From Sulfopaludibacter sp963815475 (GTDB lineage: Bacteria; Acidobacteriota; Terriglobia; Bryobacterales; Bryobacteraceae): 64,000 nt of DNA. How positions within the stretch are numbered: position 1 is the stretch's first letter; the number at the start of each line of letters is the position of its first letter. This document shows, one piece after another, positions 51,154-59,469 of the stretch. Under the pieces are notes generated by a model. It was not told the origin of the DNA. It was given only the letters and a program-made list of their open reading frames with translations, and did no database searches. The translations under genes were made by a program, and so were the position numbers. The DNA is taken from positions 3,844,001-3,908,000 of the forward strand of contig CAWFHD010000003.1 of the NCBI GenBank assembly GCA_963815475.1. Direction: 5' to 3'.

Positions 51154-53574
51154 TTACTCGTACCTCAGAGCTATGAGCGGGTCCACTCTTGTGGCTCGGA
51201 GGGCCGGGAAGGCGCAGGCCGTTGCGGCGGCTGCGAGAAGCACCAGGCTGACCGCCGCGAACGTCAGGGGGTCGATGGCCTTGACTCCGAATAGGAAGCC
51301 GCTGACCAGTCGTGTGGCGACCGCTGCTCCAGCGAGGCCGGCGCACAAGCCGCCGAGGACGGGCGTCAAGCCGTGGCGCGCCACCAGCCTCCAAACATCG
51401 TGCCGCGTGGCGCCCAGCGCCAGCCGGATTCCGATTTCATTGGTTCTCTGCGTCACCGATTGCGACACCACGCCGTACACTCCGATCGCCGCCAGCAGCA
51501 GCGCGGCACAGGCGAACACCATCACCAGCAGCAACTGAAAGCGCCTTTGCGCCACGGAGGCATCCACGATGGAATCGAGTGTCAGGAACTGTCCCACCAC
51601 CAGCCCCGAATCCAGACGCCGAATTTCGGCGCGTACCGCGTTGGCAATGGAGAGCGGGTCGCCGCTGGTCCGCACATGCAACGCGAAGCCTGACCGGTCA
51701 CGCTGCCAGAAGGGCACGTACACGGTCATATTGGGGTTCTTTTGCAGGCTGGAGCGGACATCGCCAACGACTCCCACCACCTCGATATAGAAATCGGCTC
51801 CCAGGCGGAAGCGCTTGCCGATGGGGTTTTCATTCGGCCAAAGGCGACGTGCGGTGAGTGACGAGACGACGGCAACCGGGCGATCGCGATCCGATTCGGC
51901 GATCACCCGACCGCTGACCAGCGGGATGCCGATGGCGCGGAAGAAATCGGGCGTCACGCAACGGTAATCCACGATGGGGCGGTCAAAGTGGCTGGTGTTC
52001 GCGCCTTCCACGTCGATGCCGAGATTGCTGCCCTCGCCACTGAGCGGGCCGCGATTGGAAACGCCGGCAGCCACCACGCCGGGGAGCGCTTCCACGCGAT
52101 CCACCAGGCTGCGCACGAACTGCACGCGCAGGGCGGTGCTGGAATAATTCGCCACGGGGAGAGATAGGCCCACCACCATGGCGCGGTCGGCCTCGAACCC
52201 CTTGTCGACACGCAGCAGGTGCACAAAGCTGCTGAGCAGGAGCCCGCCCACTACCAGGCAGATGGCGCTCAGAGCCACTTCGGCGGCGATCAGGAGGCGG
52301 CGCAGGTTGCCGCTCTTACGGCCTTCGGTTATGGCGCGTCCGCCCGATTTCAGCGCCTCCTGCGGGTCGGTGCGGGCCAGTCGCCAGGCTGGAAGGACGC
52401 CGAAGAGAATACCGCTCGCGATGCTGATGACGACGGCGAACGCCAGTGCGGCGACGTCCATGCGGATATCCTTGAGCCCGGGAACGTCGAGCGGCGCCTT
52501 CAACACGATGGCCGCGAGCGCCCACTTGGCCACGAGCGCGCCCAGCGCTCCTCCGATGACGGCGAGCAGAATGCTTTCGGTGAGCAGTTGGCGCACCAGG
52601 CGCGTGAGCGGAGCGCCGATGGCGGCGCGGATAGCCAATTCGCGGCGGCGTCCGCCGGCACGGGCCAGCAGCAGGTTGGCCAGGTTCACCACCACGATCA
52701 ACAGCACGGCGCCGGCGGCCGCCAGCAGCAGGGTGAGGCTGGACCGCGAACTGCCGGTCATCTGCTCCTGCAGTTCCGCAATGGTGACGCGCAGATCCAC
52801 CTTTTCCGGCTGAGCGCTGACGATCTGGTTCTGGATCACGTTCAGGTCGGCCGTGGCCTGCGCGATGGAGACACCTCGCTTGAGCCGCGCCAGGCAGCCG
52901 TAATTGAATTCCGCCAGGATAGCGAGATCGTTGTCTGTGATGGCGAACGGTTTCCAGAGCTCGGCGGGCGCGTCGCCGAACGACATCGTATTCAGATGCG
53001 CCTGAATGGGGACGCGCACGGGGGGCAGTACACCCACCACCTGGAACGGCACGCCATCCAGCAGAATCTTGCGGCCGACGATGCCGGGGTCGCGTTGAAA
53101 ACTGCGCAGCCACAGGGCGTCACTGAGGACTACGACGCGGTCGGCGCCGGGGCGATCTTCGTCCTCCGTGAAAGTGCGGCCGAGCGCGGCGCGAATTCCG
53201 AGAATCGGAAAGAGGCTGGCGGAGACACGTCCGGCAACCACGCGCCGCGGTTCGCCGTTTACGGTGAGGGTGAAGCCGATGCCGCTCACCAGCGCCAGGT
53301 CTTCAAAGGAGCGGTTCTGCTTGCGCCACTCGCGAAAATGCCACGCTGTGACCGGTAGGGCGGGGCCGAAGCGCGCCATCTTGGGATACACTTCCTGCAC
53401 GGCAACCAGGCGGCGCCCCTCCGGGTAAGGCAGCGCCTTCAGCAGTACGCCGTTGAAGACGGTAAACATGGCAGTGTTCGCGCCGATGCCGAGAGCCAGG
53501 GTAAGGACGGCTATGGCGGCGAAGCCGGGACTGCGCAAGAGCGATCGAAAGGCGTAGCGAAGCTCCGAAAACAT
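51154..53574 (-). CDS. Acidobacterial duplicated orphan permease (ADOP; MacB-like ABC permease)
   Basis: This is an 806-aa membrane protein of the ADOP family (TIGR03434): a duplicated FtsX/MacB permease without its own ATPase. Each half has one N-terminal helix, a large periplasmic domain and three helices. Marks of the first half are FAAIAVLTLALGIGANTAMF, ARAGGRRRELAIRAAIGA and GVLPAWRLARTDPQEALK. The second half includes GIRLALGATRHDVWRLVARH and the usual end LRATRVDPLIALRYE. The ATG 53574 begins MFSELRYAFRSLLRSPG. No ATP-binding gene lies alongside. The exported substrate is unknown. Confidence 0.93.
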   Translation of the reverse strand: MFSELRYAFRSLLRSPGFAAIAVLTLALGIGANTAMFTVFNGVLLKALPYPEGRRLVAVQEVYPKMARFGPALPVTAWHFREWRKQNRSFEDLALVSGIGFTLTVNGEPRRVVAGRVSASLFPILGIRAALGRTFTEDEDRPGADRVVVLSDALWLRSFQRDPGIVGRKILLDGVPFQVVGVLPPVRVPIQAHLNTMSFGDAPAELWKPFAITDNDLAILAEFNYGCLARLKRGVSIAQATADLNVIQNQIVSAQPEKVDLRVTIAELQEQMTGSSRSSLTLLLAAAGAVLLIVVVNLANLLLARAGGRRRELAIRAAIGAPLTRLVRQLLTESILLAVIGGALGALVAKWALAAIVLKAPLDVPGLKDIRMDVAALAFAVVISIASGILFGVLPAWRLARTDPQEALKSGGRAITEGRKSGNLRRLLIAAEVALSAICLVVGGLLLSSFVHLLRVDKGFEADRAMVVGLSLPVANYSSTALRVQFVRSLVDRVEALPGVVAAGVSNRGPLSGEGSNLGIDVEGANTSHFDRPIVDYRCVTPDFFRAIGIPLVSGRVIAESDRDRPVAVVSSLTARRLWPNENPIGKRFRLGADFYIEVVGVVGDVRSSLQKNPNMTVYVPFWQRDRSGFALHVRTSGDPLSIANAVRAEIRRLDSGLVVGQFLTLDSIVDASVAQRRFQLLLVMVFACAALLLAAIGVYGVVSQSVTQRTNEIGIRLALGATRHDVWRLVARHGLTPVLGGLCAGLAGAAVATRLVSGFLFGVKAIDPLTFAAVSLVLLAAAATACAFPALRATRVDPLIALRYE

Positions 53575-53701
53575 AATAGAAATACGCCAGAACTCACGAA
53601 CGGTTACGCGAAGTTTACTCCAGCGGCAGGCATGGTCGGGCCGTCTGATATCACACGCGCGCAGGTGACGTGGCGGAAGCGTCCACGCTACACTCAAAAC
53701 G

Positions 53702-54493
53702 GTGATTAACGGAAAGCGCATTGTAGTGGTGCTGCCCGCCTACAACGCTGAGAAGACGCTGGAAGCGACGGTGCGGGAGCTTCCCGATATTGTCGACGAG
53801 AGCATCCTGGTGGACGATCATTCGAGCGATGCCACCGCACTCATGGCCCGCCGCCTGGGACTCACAGTGGAAGTGCACCAGAGGAATCGCGGCTACGGCG
53901 GCAATCAGAAGACCTGCTACGCCAAAGCTCTCGCCGCCGGCGCCGATGTGGTGGTGATGCTGCATCCCGATTATCAATACAATCCGCTCCTGGTCACACC
54001 CATCGCCACCATGATTGCCTATGGCGTATACGACCTCGCATTGGGGTCGCGCATTCTGGGAGGCGGGGCACTGACCGGCGGCATGCCGGTTTACAAGTAC
54101 ATTTCCAATCGCTTCCTCACGCTGGCGCAGAACATTTTGATGGGCGCCAAGATCTCCGAATATCACACCGGTTTTCGCGCGTTCAGCCGCGAGTTGCTGG
54201 AGTCGCTGCCGCTCGAAGCGAACTCCGACGACTTCGTGTTCGACAATCAGATTCTGGCGCAGGCCCAACTGATTGGCGCGCGCATCGGCGAAATCTCCTG
54301 TCCGACGCGTTATTTCCCGGAAGCGTCATCCATCAATTTCCGCCGCAGCGCGATCTACGGGCTGGGAGTGCTGCGGACATCGATGCAGTATCGTCTGGCG
54401 AAGTGGGGCATCGCAACGGCTGAATACTTGCGATTCCCGACGCGCGAGTTCGGCCGGCGTGAAGCACCGGCGGCATTCGAGACGCGCCGATGA
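53702..54493 (+). CDS. Glycosyltransferase family 2
   Basis: This is a 263-aa GT-A fold transferase with a GTG start at 53702. The N-terminus has VVVLPAYNAEKTL, ILVDDHSSDATA and HPDYQYNPLL where nucleotide sugar and metal are bound. It continues with LALGSRILGGGAL and YHTGFRAFSREL, typical of the polyprenyl-phosphate sugar transferase-like GT2 branch. No membrane helices follow. It overlaps the GT-C-like gene by ATGA and may supply the lipid-linked donor for it. Confidence 0.9.
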   Translation: MINGKRIVVVLPAYNAEKTLEATVRELPDIVDESILVDDHSSDATALMARRLGLTVEVHQRNRGYGGNQKTCYAKALAAGADVVVMLHPDYQYNPLLVTPIATMIAYGVYDLALGSRILGGGALTGGMPVYKYISNRFLTLAQNILMGAKISEYHTGFRAFSRELLESLPLEANSDDFVFDNQILAQAQLIGARIGEISCPTRYFPEASSINFRRSAIYGLGVLRTSMQYRLAKWGIATAEYLRFPTREFGRREAPAAFETRR

Positions 54494-56043
54494 ACCAGCG
54501 GCCCCGGGGCCGGCCCTACGGCCGCGTGCTCTGGGTGCTGCTGGCAACCGCCATTGTGCGCATCTGGGTGATGCCGCTCGGCTCCAGTTTCTGGGTGGAT
54601 GAGATGGCGACGGCGTTCGTGGTGGAGCACGGCGCATCGCATCCTTCCTTTGCCGTGGCGGCGCAGGTTCCCGATTCCCTCTATTACTGGCTGCCGCGCG
54701 CGTCGGTGGCGGTGTTCGGCAGGTCGGAGATCGCGTATCGCGTGCCGGGTCTCTTGGTGATGGGGATGGCACTCTGGCTGATCGGCGCATTGGCCGCGCG
54801 CCTGATTGATCCCGACGCGCGCTGGTTCGCGATCTTCGCCTGTTTCGCGATGCACGGTATCGATTACTATGCGGTGGATGCGCGGCCGTATGGATTGGGA
54901 ATCCTTGTGGCGGCTGCTGCCATGTGGTTTCTGGTCCGGTGGCTGGATGGGGCGCGATGGAGCGATGGCCTGGCGTTTGCCGTGTGCGCGTCGCTGCTGT
55001 GGCGAGTGCATCTGCTGGATTGGCCGATGTATTTGGTGTTCGGCTGCTGCGCGGTGGCTTCCGTTCATCGCAAGGTGGGATGGAAGCGCGCCGCAGTTTT
55101 GTTCGGGCTGGTTGTGCTGGCGTTAACGCCTGTGGCGTGGCACGCGGCCGGCCTGGCGCGTGAGGCGGCGGCGCATGTGATTGCTCCCCTGCCCGGCTGG
55201 CGCGAGTTCCTGCACCAGGTGCGATTGAATTTGGTGGCCATTTGCCTCGCCGCCGCATGGCTGGTGAGCCGAAGGGCGCAGAGTTCCGAGACGGATCGAT
55301 CGCGAGCGATCCTCCCGATTGGCGCATGGTGGCTGATGCCGCCGATATGCCTGTTCGCGCTATCGCACCTCACCGGGCAAAGCGTTTTTCTCACGCGCTA
55401 CGTCTCCATCGCGCTTCCCGGCGCGGCACTGGCGGCAACTTTGGCGGCGTCGATCTTTCTACCGCCTCGTTGTTGGCGGGTGGGGGCCATCGCGGTGGGA
55501 GTGGGCGCGCTAGCGGCGATGGGACAGTGGGGCGAGTTGTGGCCGGCACACGAACATTCGGGCTGGCGCGAAGCTGCGGCGGCCGTCAATCGAATGGCGG
55601 GGCAGGAGACTCCGGTGATCTGCCCGAGTCCTTTCGTTGAAGCGCGGCGCCCCGCATGGACTCCCGACTACGCGCTGCCGGGGTTCCTCTATGCGCACCT
55701 GAAGTATTACCCCATCCATGGCAGGATCCTGCCGTTTCCCTTTGAGGGAGTGGCTGACTCGATGCCGCTATCGGGTCCGATTCTGATCTACGGCGGGCGC
55801 GGCGGCGTGCGGCCGCTGGAGCGCTGGTACACCGATCGCGGCTGGCGCAGTCAGGCGTGGGAGTTCGGCGATGTGGTGGTAGTGCGTGTGCAATCGAACG
55901 TCGGCGTGGGAATTGCTCTTAGAGGTGTCAGGGAGGGGAACACTCTTGAAGCATCTGGGGATTACTGCCGCGTTTGCACTTTGTCTGGTGACAGGCGGAA
56001 GCCTCGCCAGTCTGAAGGCACAACAAACTCCACCACCCGATAA
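54490..56043 (+). CDS. GT-C-type membrane glycosyltransferase-like protein
   Basis: This is a 517-aa protein with about ten transmembrane helices. The first luminal loop carries FWVDEMATAF, an Asp-Glu pair in the position of GT39/GT83-type (PMT/ArnT) transferases. The segment YYAVDARPYGLGIL is typical of such enzymes. It probably transfers a sugar from the lipid donor made by the upstream GT2. The last 50 residues (from about 55895) look random and overlap the start of the BON gene by 98 bases, so the true end may be earlier by a frameshift, or the overlap is real. Confidence 0.8.
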   Translation: MNQRPRGRPYGRVLWVLLATAIVRIWVMPLGSSFWVDEMATAFVVEHGASHPSFAVAAQVPDSLYYWLPRASVAVFGRSEIAYRVPGLLVMGMALWLIGALAARLIDPDARWFAIFACFAMHGIDYYAVDARPYGLGILVAAAAMWFLVRWLDGARWSDGLAFAVCASLLWRVHLLDWPMYLVFGCCAVASVHRKVGWKRAAVLFGLVVLALTPVAWHAAGLAREAAAHVIAPLPGWREFLHQVRLNLVAICLAAAWLVSRRAQSSETDRSRAILPIGAWWLMPPICLFALSHLTGQSVFLTRYVSIALPGAALAATLAASIFLPPRCWRVGAIAVGVGALAAMGQWGELWPAHEHSGWREAAAAVNRMAGQETPVICPSPFVEARRPAWTPDYALPGFLYAHLKYYPIHGRILPFPFEGVADSMPLSGPILIYGGRGGVRPLERWYTDRGWRSQAWEFGDVVVVRVQSNVGVGIALRGVREGNTLEASGDYCRVCTLSGDRRKPRQSEGTTNSTTR

Positions 56044-56332
56044 TACGGGGGTGAACAAGCGTGACCGCTCGAGTGGCGCGCCAACAGCAGATCAAGGCAA
56101 AAACAACGCCAGCGACCTGCAATTGATGAAGAAAATTCGCAAGTCCATCATGGACGATAAGACTCTGTCCACCTACGCACACAACGTGAAAGTGATTGCG
56201 CAAGACGGCAAGGTCACTTTAAAAGGGCCTGTGCGCTCCGAAGAGGAGAAGCGCGCGGTGGAACAGAAAGCCGCGGCAGACGCCGGCGACAGTAACGTCG
56301 TCAGCGAATTGACCGTTAAACCAAAAAGCTAA
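55946..56332 (+). CDS. BON-domain (OsmY-like) periplasmic protein
   Basis: This is a 128-aa exported protein. The TTG start at 55946 follows GGGAGGGG and begins a signal peptide (KHLGITAAFALCLVTGGS). A flexible polar linker precedes a BON domain (about 55-125) with LMKKIRKSIMDDKTLSTYAHNVKV, partly cited, and GKVTLKGPVRSEEEK. BON domains bind membrane phospholipid and are common in stress proteins. It overlaps the GT-C-like gene and precedes a general-stress-like gene. Confidence 0.85.
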   Translation: MKHLGITAAFALCLVTGGSLASLKAQQTPPPDNTGVNKRDRSSGAPTADQGKNNASDLQLMKKIRKSIMDDKTLSTYAHNVKVIAQDGKVTLKGPVRSEEEKRAVEQKAAADAGDSNVVSELTVKPKS

Positions 56333-56368
56333 AAACGCCAACGTACACACGCCAAAGGAGATCTAAAC

Positions 56369-56938
56369 ATGGCAAAGAACACTGCAGTATTCGGAATTTA
56401 CCGCGACCGTGCCCAGGTGGAGCAGGCCGTGGATGCATTGCTGGCGGAAGACTTTCGCGCCGAAGATGTTTCGGTGCTCATGCCCGACAACATCGGGACG
56501 AAGGATTTCGCGCATGAGAAGCACACCAAGGCGCCCGAAGGCGCGACAACCGGCGCGGTAGCCGGCGGTGTGGCCGGCGGCACATTGGGTTTGCTGGTGG
56601 GATTAGGCGCGCTGGCGATTCCGGGCCTCGGACCATTTATCGCGGCAGGTCCCATTATGGGAGCACTCGCCGGAATGGGAAGCGGAGGCGTGGTGGGCGG
56701 CATCATCGGCGCATTGGTGGGAATGGGCATTCCCGAGTATGAAGCCAAGCGTTATGAAGGCATGATCAAGGAAGGAAAAATTCTGATCTCCATTCATTGT
56801 GACGATTCCGAATGGGTGAAGCGCGCCAAGCGGCTGCTGGAACAGACCGGGGCGCAGGACATCTCTTCCACGTCGGAAGCGGGCGCCGATTACGCCAAAA
56901 CTGATAAGCCGCGAGTACGGGGCGGCGCTGGGTACTAA
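56369..56938 (+). CDS. YflT/general-stress-type glycine-rich protein
   Basis: This is a 189-aa protein with an excellent ribosome site (AAAGGAG). The N-terminal 60 residues (VFGIYRDRAQVEQAVDALLAED) resemble the general-stress protein 17M/YflT domain. A Gly/Ala-rich hydrophobic stretch (about 60-125, GAVAGGVAGGTLGLLVGLGA) likely sits in the membrane. The end (LISIHCDDSEWVKRAKRLLEQTGA) is a second ferredoxin-like half. The same layout occurs in DUF3341/ActD-like proteins. It is downstream of the BON gene and likely shares a stress role. Confidence 0.8.
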   Translation: MAKNTAVFGIYRDRAQVEQAVDALLAEDFRAEDVSVLMPDNIGTKDFAHEKHTKAPEGATTGAVAGGVAGGTLGLLVGLGALAIPGLGPFIAAGPIMGALAGMGSGGVVGGIIGALVGMGIPEYEAKRYEGMIKEGKILISIHCDDSEWVKRAKRLLEQTGAQDISSTSEAGADYAKTDKPRVRGGAGY

Positions 56939-56988
56939 GGCTTTCGTTCAAGCTTTCTGCCGCCATGCCGATAAGAGGGACGAATCAA

Positions 56989-57909
56989 ATGCTCGCCCTC
57001 ACTGGCATGGCGGTAGTTTTTTTGGCGGTCTTCGGCGGTTTCGTACTGGAACGCGGGGACCTTTTCGTTCTGCTGCAGCCGGCGGAGCTGCTGATTGTCG
57101 GCGGCGCGGCGGTCGGAATCACACTGATTGCAAATCCACCCGCCGTGATCCGCAAAATCTGGAAAGACGCGCGCGCAGTCTTTCGCAAGTCTCCCTACAG
57201 TCAGGAGTATTTCCTGCGCCATTTGCGCATGCTGTACGAAGTGTTCGCATTTGTGCAGCGCGCCGGCATCATGCAGTTGGAAGCAGATGTCGAAGATCCG
57301 AAGAATAGCCGCATCTTTTCCAACCACCCCAAGTTTCTCCGCGACACGGTGACGCGCGACTTTGTTTGCGACTCGCTGCGCATGCAGGTGATCGGCATCA
57401 CCACGCCGCACGAGCTGGATCAATTAATGGACCTGGATATCGACGTCCAGCGGCGCGGGCGGCAGGAGCCGGTGAGCGCCTTGAGTTCGCTCGCGGATGC
57501 GCTGCCCGGGCTCGGCATTGTGGCGGCGGTGCTTGGCGTGGTGATCACCATGCAAGCCATCGGCGGATCGCCGGAGACTGTGGGGCAAAAGGTGGCCGCA
57601 GCGCTGGTCGGGACGTTCTTGGGAATCCTGCTCTGCTATGGAGTGGTGGGCCCGGCGGCTGCCCGGCTGGCCAGCTTGAGCGACTCACAGGCGCAGTTTC
57701 TGCAGGTCTTGCGGATCGCGATAGTGGCGTGGGCGCGCGGCTCGGCTCCCATTCTGGCCGTGGAATACGCGCGCCGATCCATTCCCATCGAGCTGCGGCC
57801 GTCGTTCCTCGAAATGGAAACTTCTATCAAGCGCGACGCCAAAGTTCCGCCCGCGCCCCAACTCAAAGGAGCCGTGAGAAATGCTGCCGAAACCGCTGCC
57901 CTTGCATGA
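56989..57909 (+). CDS. motA: MotA-family proton-channel protein (motility protein A)
   Basis: This is a 306-aa stator subunit with four membrane helices. Signature parts are AELLIVGGAAVGITLIA, the large cytoplasmic loop with RDTVTRDFVCDSLRMQ, and ADALPGLGIVAAVLGVVITMQAIGG followed by VGQKVAAALVGTFLGILLCYGVVGP. The ATG 56989 has AGAGGGA eight bases before and gives the usual MotA N-terminus; ATG 56965 lacks a site. MotB overlaps it by 29 bases. No other flagellar genes are nearby. Confidence 0.92.
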   Translation: MLALTGMAVVFLAVFGGFVLERGDLFVLLQPAELLIVGGAAVGITLIANPPAVIRKIWKDARAVFRKSPYSQEYFLRHLRMLYEVFAFVQRAGIMQLEADVEDPKNSRIFSNHPKFLRDTVTRDFVCDSLRMQVIGITTPHELDQLMDLDIDVQRRGRQEPVSALSSLADALPGLGIVAAVLGVVITMQAIGGSPETVGQKVAAALVGTFLGILLCYGVVGPAAARLASLSDSQAQFLQVLRIAIVAWARGSAPILAVEYARRSIPIELRPSFLEMETSIKRDAKVPPAPQLKGAVRNAAETAALA

Positions 57910-58648
57910 GCTGCCGCCGGTGCGGCTCATCAGCACCGGACTGCCGCGACCCTTATCGCCCGCGCATCGCGGCGGAGCGTGGAAGGTGGCGTACGCCGAT
58001 TTCGTCACCGCGCTGATGGCGCTGTTTATTGTGCTGTGGTTGATGGGCGCTACGGATCGCGTGAAGCAATCGGTGAGCGGCTATTTCCGCGATCCGCGGG
58101 GCTACACCAGCAGGCTCGGCGCCGGGCCAGCGAACTCCGGTGAGGGGATGAAGGTGAGTGCCAGGAACGTCAGCGACGTCCGCCATCAGCTCGAGCAGGC
58201 GCTGCGGCAGGCGCCCGAGTGGGACAGGATCAGCAAGAACGTGCAGTTCAGCATGACGGGGGAAGGTCTGCGCATCGACTTGATGGAGACCGAGAAGGGA
58301 ATGTTCTTCGTATCGGGTGACTCCGCCCCCACTGAGGCCGGGCTCCAATTGCTGCAGCGCCTCGGAACTGAAATCTCCAAGCTGCCGAATCGGCTGGTGA
58401 TCGAAGGCCACACCGATTCGCGGCCGTTTCGCAATGCCGCGCTCTCGAGCGGCTACAGCAACTGGGAACTCGCGGCCGATCGTGCCAATGCCGCGCGACG
58501 CCTGCTGCTCCAGGCGGGTGTCGGCCGGGAACAGGTGGTGGAGGTGCGAGGCTTCGCCGATCAGCGGCTGCTGAATGCGGCCAATCCGGAGGACCCGAAG
58601 AATCGAAGAGTGTCGCTGGTGGTGAAGTTTGGAGAGCCGGGGCGTTAG
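57881..58648 (+). CDS. motB: MotB-family stator protein with OmpA-like domain
   Basis: This is a 255-aa partner of MotA. The plug and membrane helix contain VAYADFVTALMALFIVLWLM, where Asp40 is the proton-carrying residue. The C-terminal OmpA-like domain (about 130-250) has LVIEGHTDSRPFRN and LAADRANAARRLLL, which bind peptidoglycan. A good ribosome site (AAAGGAG) lies upstream. The gene ends 4 bases into the convergent LytTR gene. Confidence 0.93.
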   Translation: MLPKPLPLHELPPVRLISTGLPRPLSPAHRGGAWKVAYADFVTALMALFIVLWLMGATDRVKQSVSGYFRDPRGYTSRLGAGPANSGEGMKVSARNVSDVRHQLEQALRQAPEWDRISKNVQFSMTGEGLRIDLMETEKGMFFVSGDSAPTEAGLQLLQRLGTEISKLPNRLVIEGHTDSRPFRNAALSSGYSNWELAADRANAARRLLLQAGVGREQVVEVRGFADQRLLNAANPEDPKNRRVSLVVKFGEPGR

Positions 58649-59427
58649 AGCTTAAACAACTCGCGAAGGCGTCGGGTTTGCACGCGGCTGACCGGGACCT
58701 CGGTGTGCTTCTTGTCATCCATGCGGAGCTGATAGCTCGACTTGAACCACGGCACTACTTCCTTAATCCGATTAATATTGACCAGGTACGAGCGGTGCAC
58801 GCGCCAGAAGAGTTCGCGATCCAGGTTGGCCTGCAGATCTTCGATGGTGCGGTAATTGGAGTGGCCCTCGATGTTCGTGGTCACCAGCGTGATCAAGCCG
58901 TCGTCGATGGTGGCGTAGATGACGTCGTTGGCATCTACGATGAAATTCCGATTGCTGTTGCGCACCAGCAGCTTGGTCCGGGGCGCCTGTGTGGCTTGAG
59001 TTTTAGCAGCGGCGGCAGCCGGCTCAGGGGCGCGCTTTTCTTGGATCAAGCGGCGCGCGCGCTCGATGGTTTCCGCCAGACGGATCTTGTCCACGGGCTT
59101 CAGCAGGTAGTCCAGCGCTTCCAGGCGGAAGGCCTCCACGGCGTACTGATCGTAGGCAGTGACGAAGATGAAGTGCGGGGGCTCGATCTCCTTCTCGCGC
59201 AGCCGCCGTACTACGCCCATGCCGTCCAGGCCTGGCATATGCACATCCAGAAAAACTAATTCCGGCTCCAGTTTCTGGATCAGCTCCACGGCTTGCAATC
59301 CGTTGCAACCTGTTGCAACTACTTCTACTTCCGGGAAATCTTTGAGCAGATAAGAGAGCTCGTCGCAAGCCAGTTGCTCGTCATCTACGACAACTGTCGT
59401 GAGAGTAGCCGTCGCGCGATCTCGCAT
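58645..59427 (-). CDS. LytTR-family response regulator
   Basis: This is a 260-aa regulator. The receiver (about 10-125) has VVVDDEQLACDE, the phosphoacceptor Asp61 in VFLDVHMPGLDG and LKPVDKIRL with the conserved Lys. A Pro/Ala-rich linker (about 138-152) leads to a LytTR DNA-binding domain (about 155-260) with DVIYATIDDGLITL and RVHRSYLVNINRI. A -10 box TATAAT (59437-59442 on the minus strand) lies only about 10 bases before the ATG, so the message may have almost no leader. No sensor kinase is adjacent. Confidence 0.92.
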   Translation of the reverse strand: MRDRATATLTTVVVDDEQLACDELSYLLKDFPEVEVVATGCNGLQAVELIQKLEPELVFLDVHMPGLDGMGVVRRLREKEIEPPHFIFVTAYDQYAVEAFRLEALDYLLKPVDKIRLAETIERARRLIQEKRAPEPAAAAAKTQATQAPRTKLLVRNSNRNFIVDANDVIYATIDDGLITLVTTNIEGHSNYRTIEDLQANLDRELFWRVHRSYLVNINRIKEVVPWFKSSYQLRMDDKKHTEVPVSRVQTRRLRELFKL

Positions 59428-59469
59428 GGAGTTGGTATTATAACATTTCGACCTTTAAGGAGATTCGAT

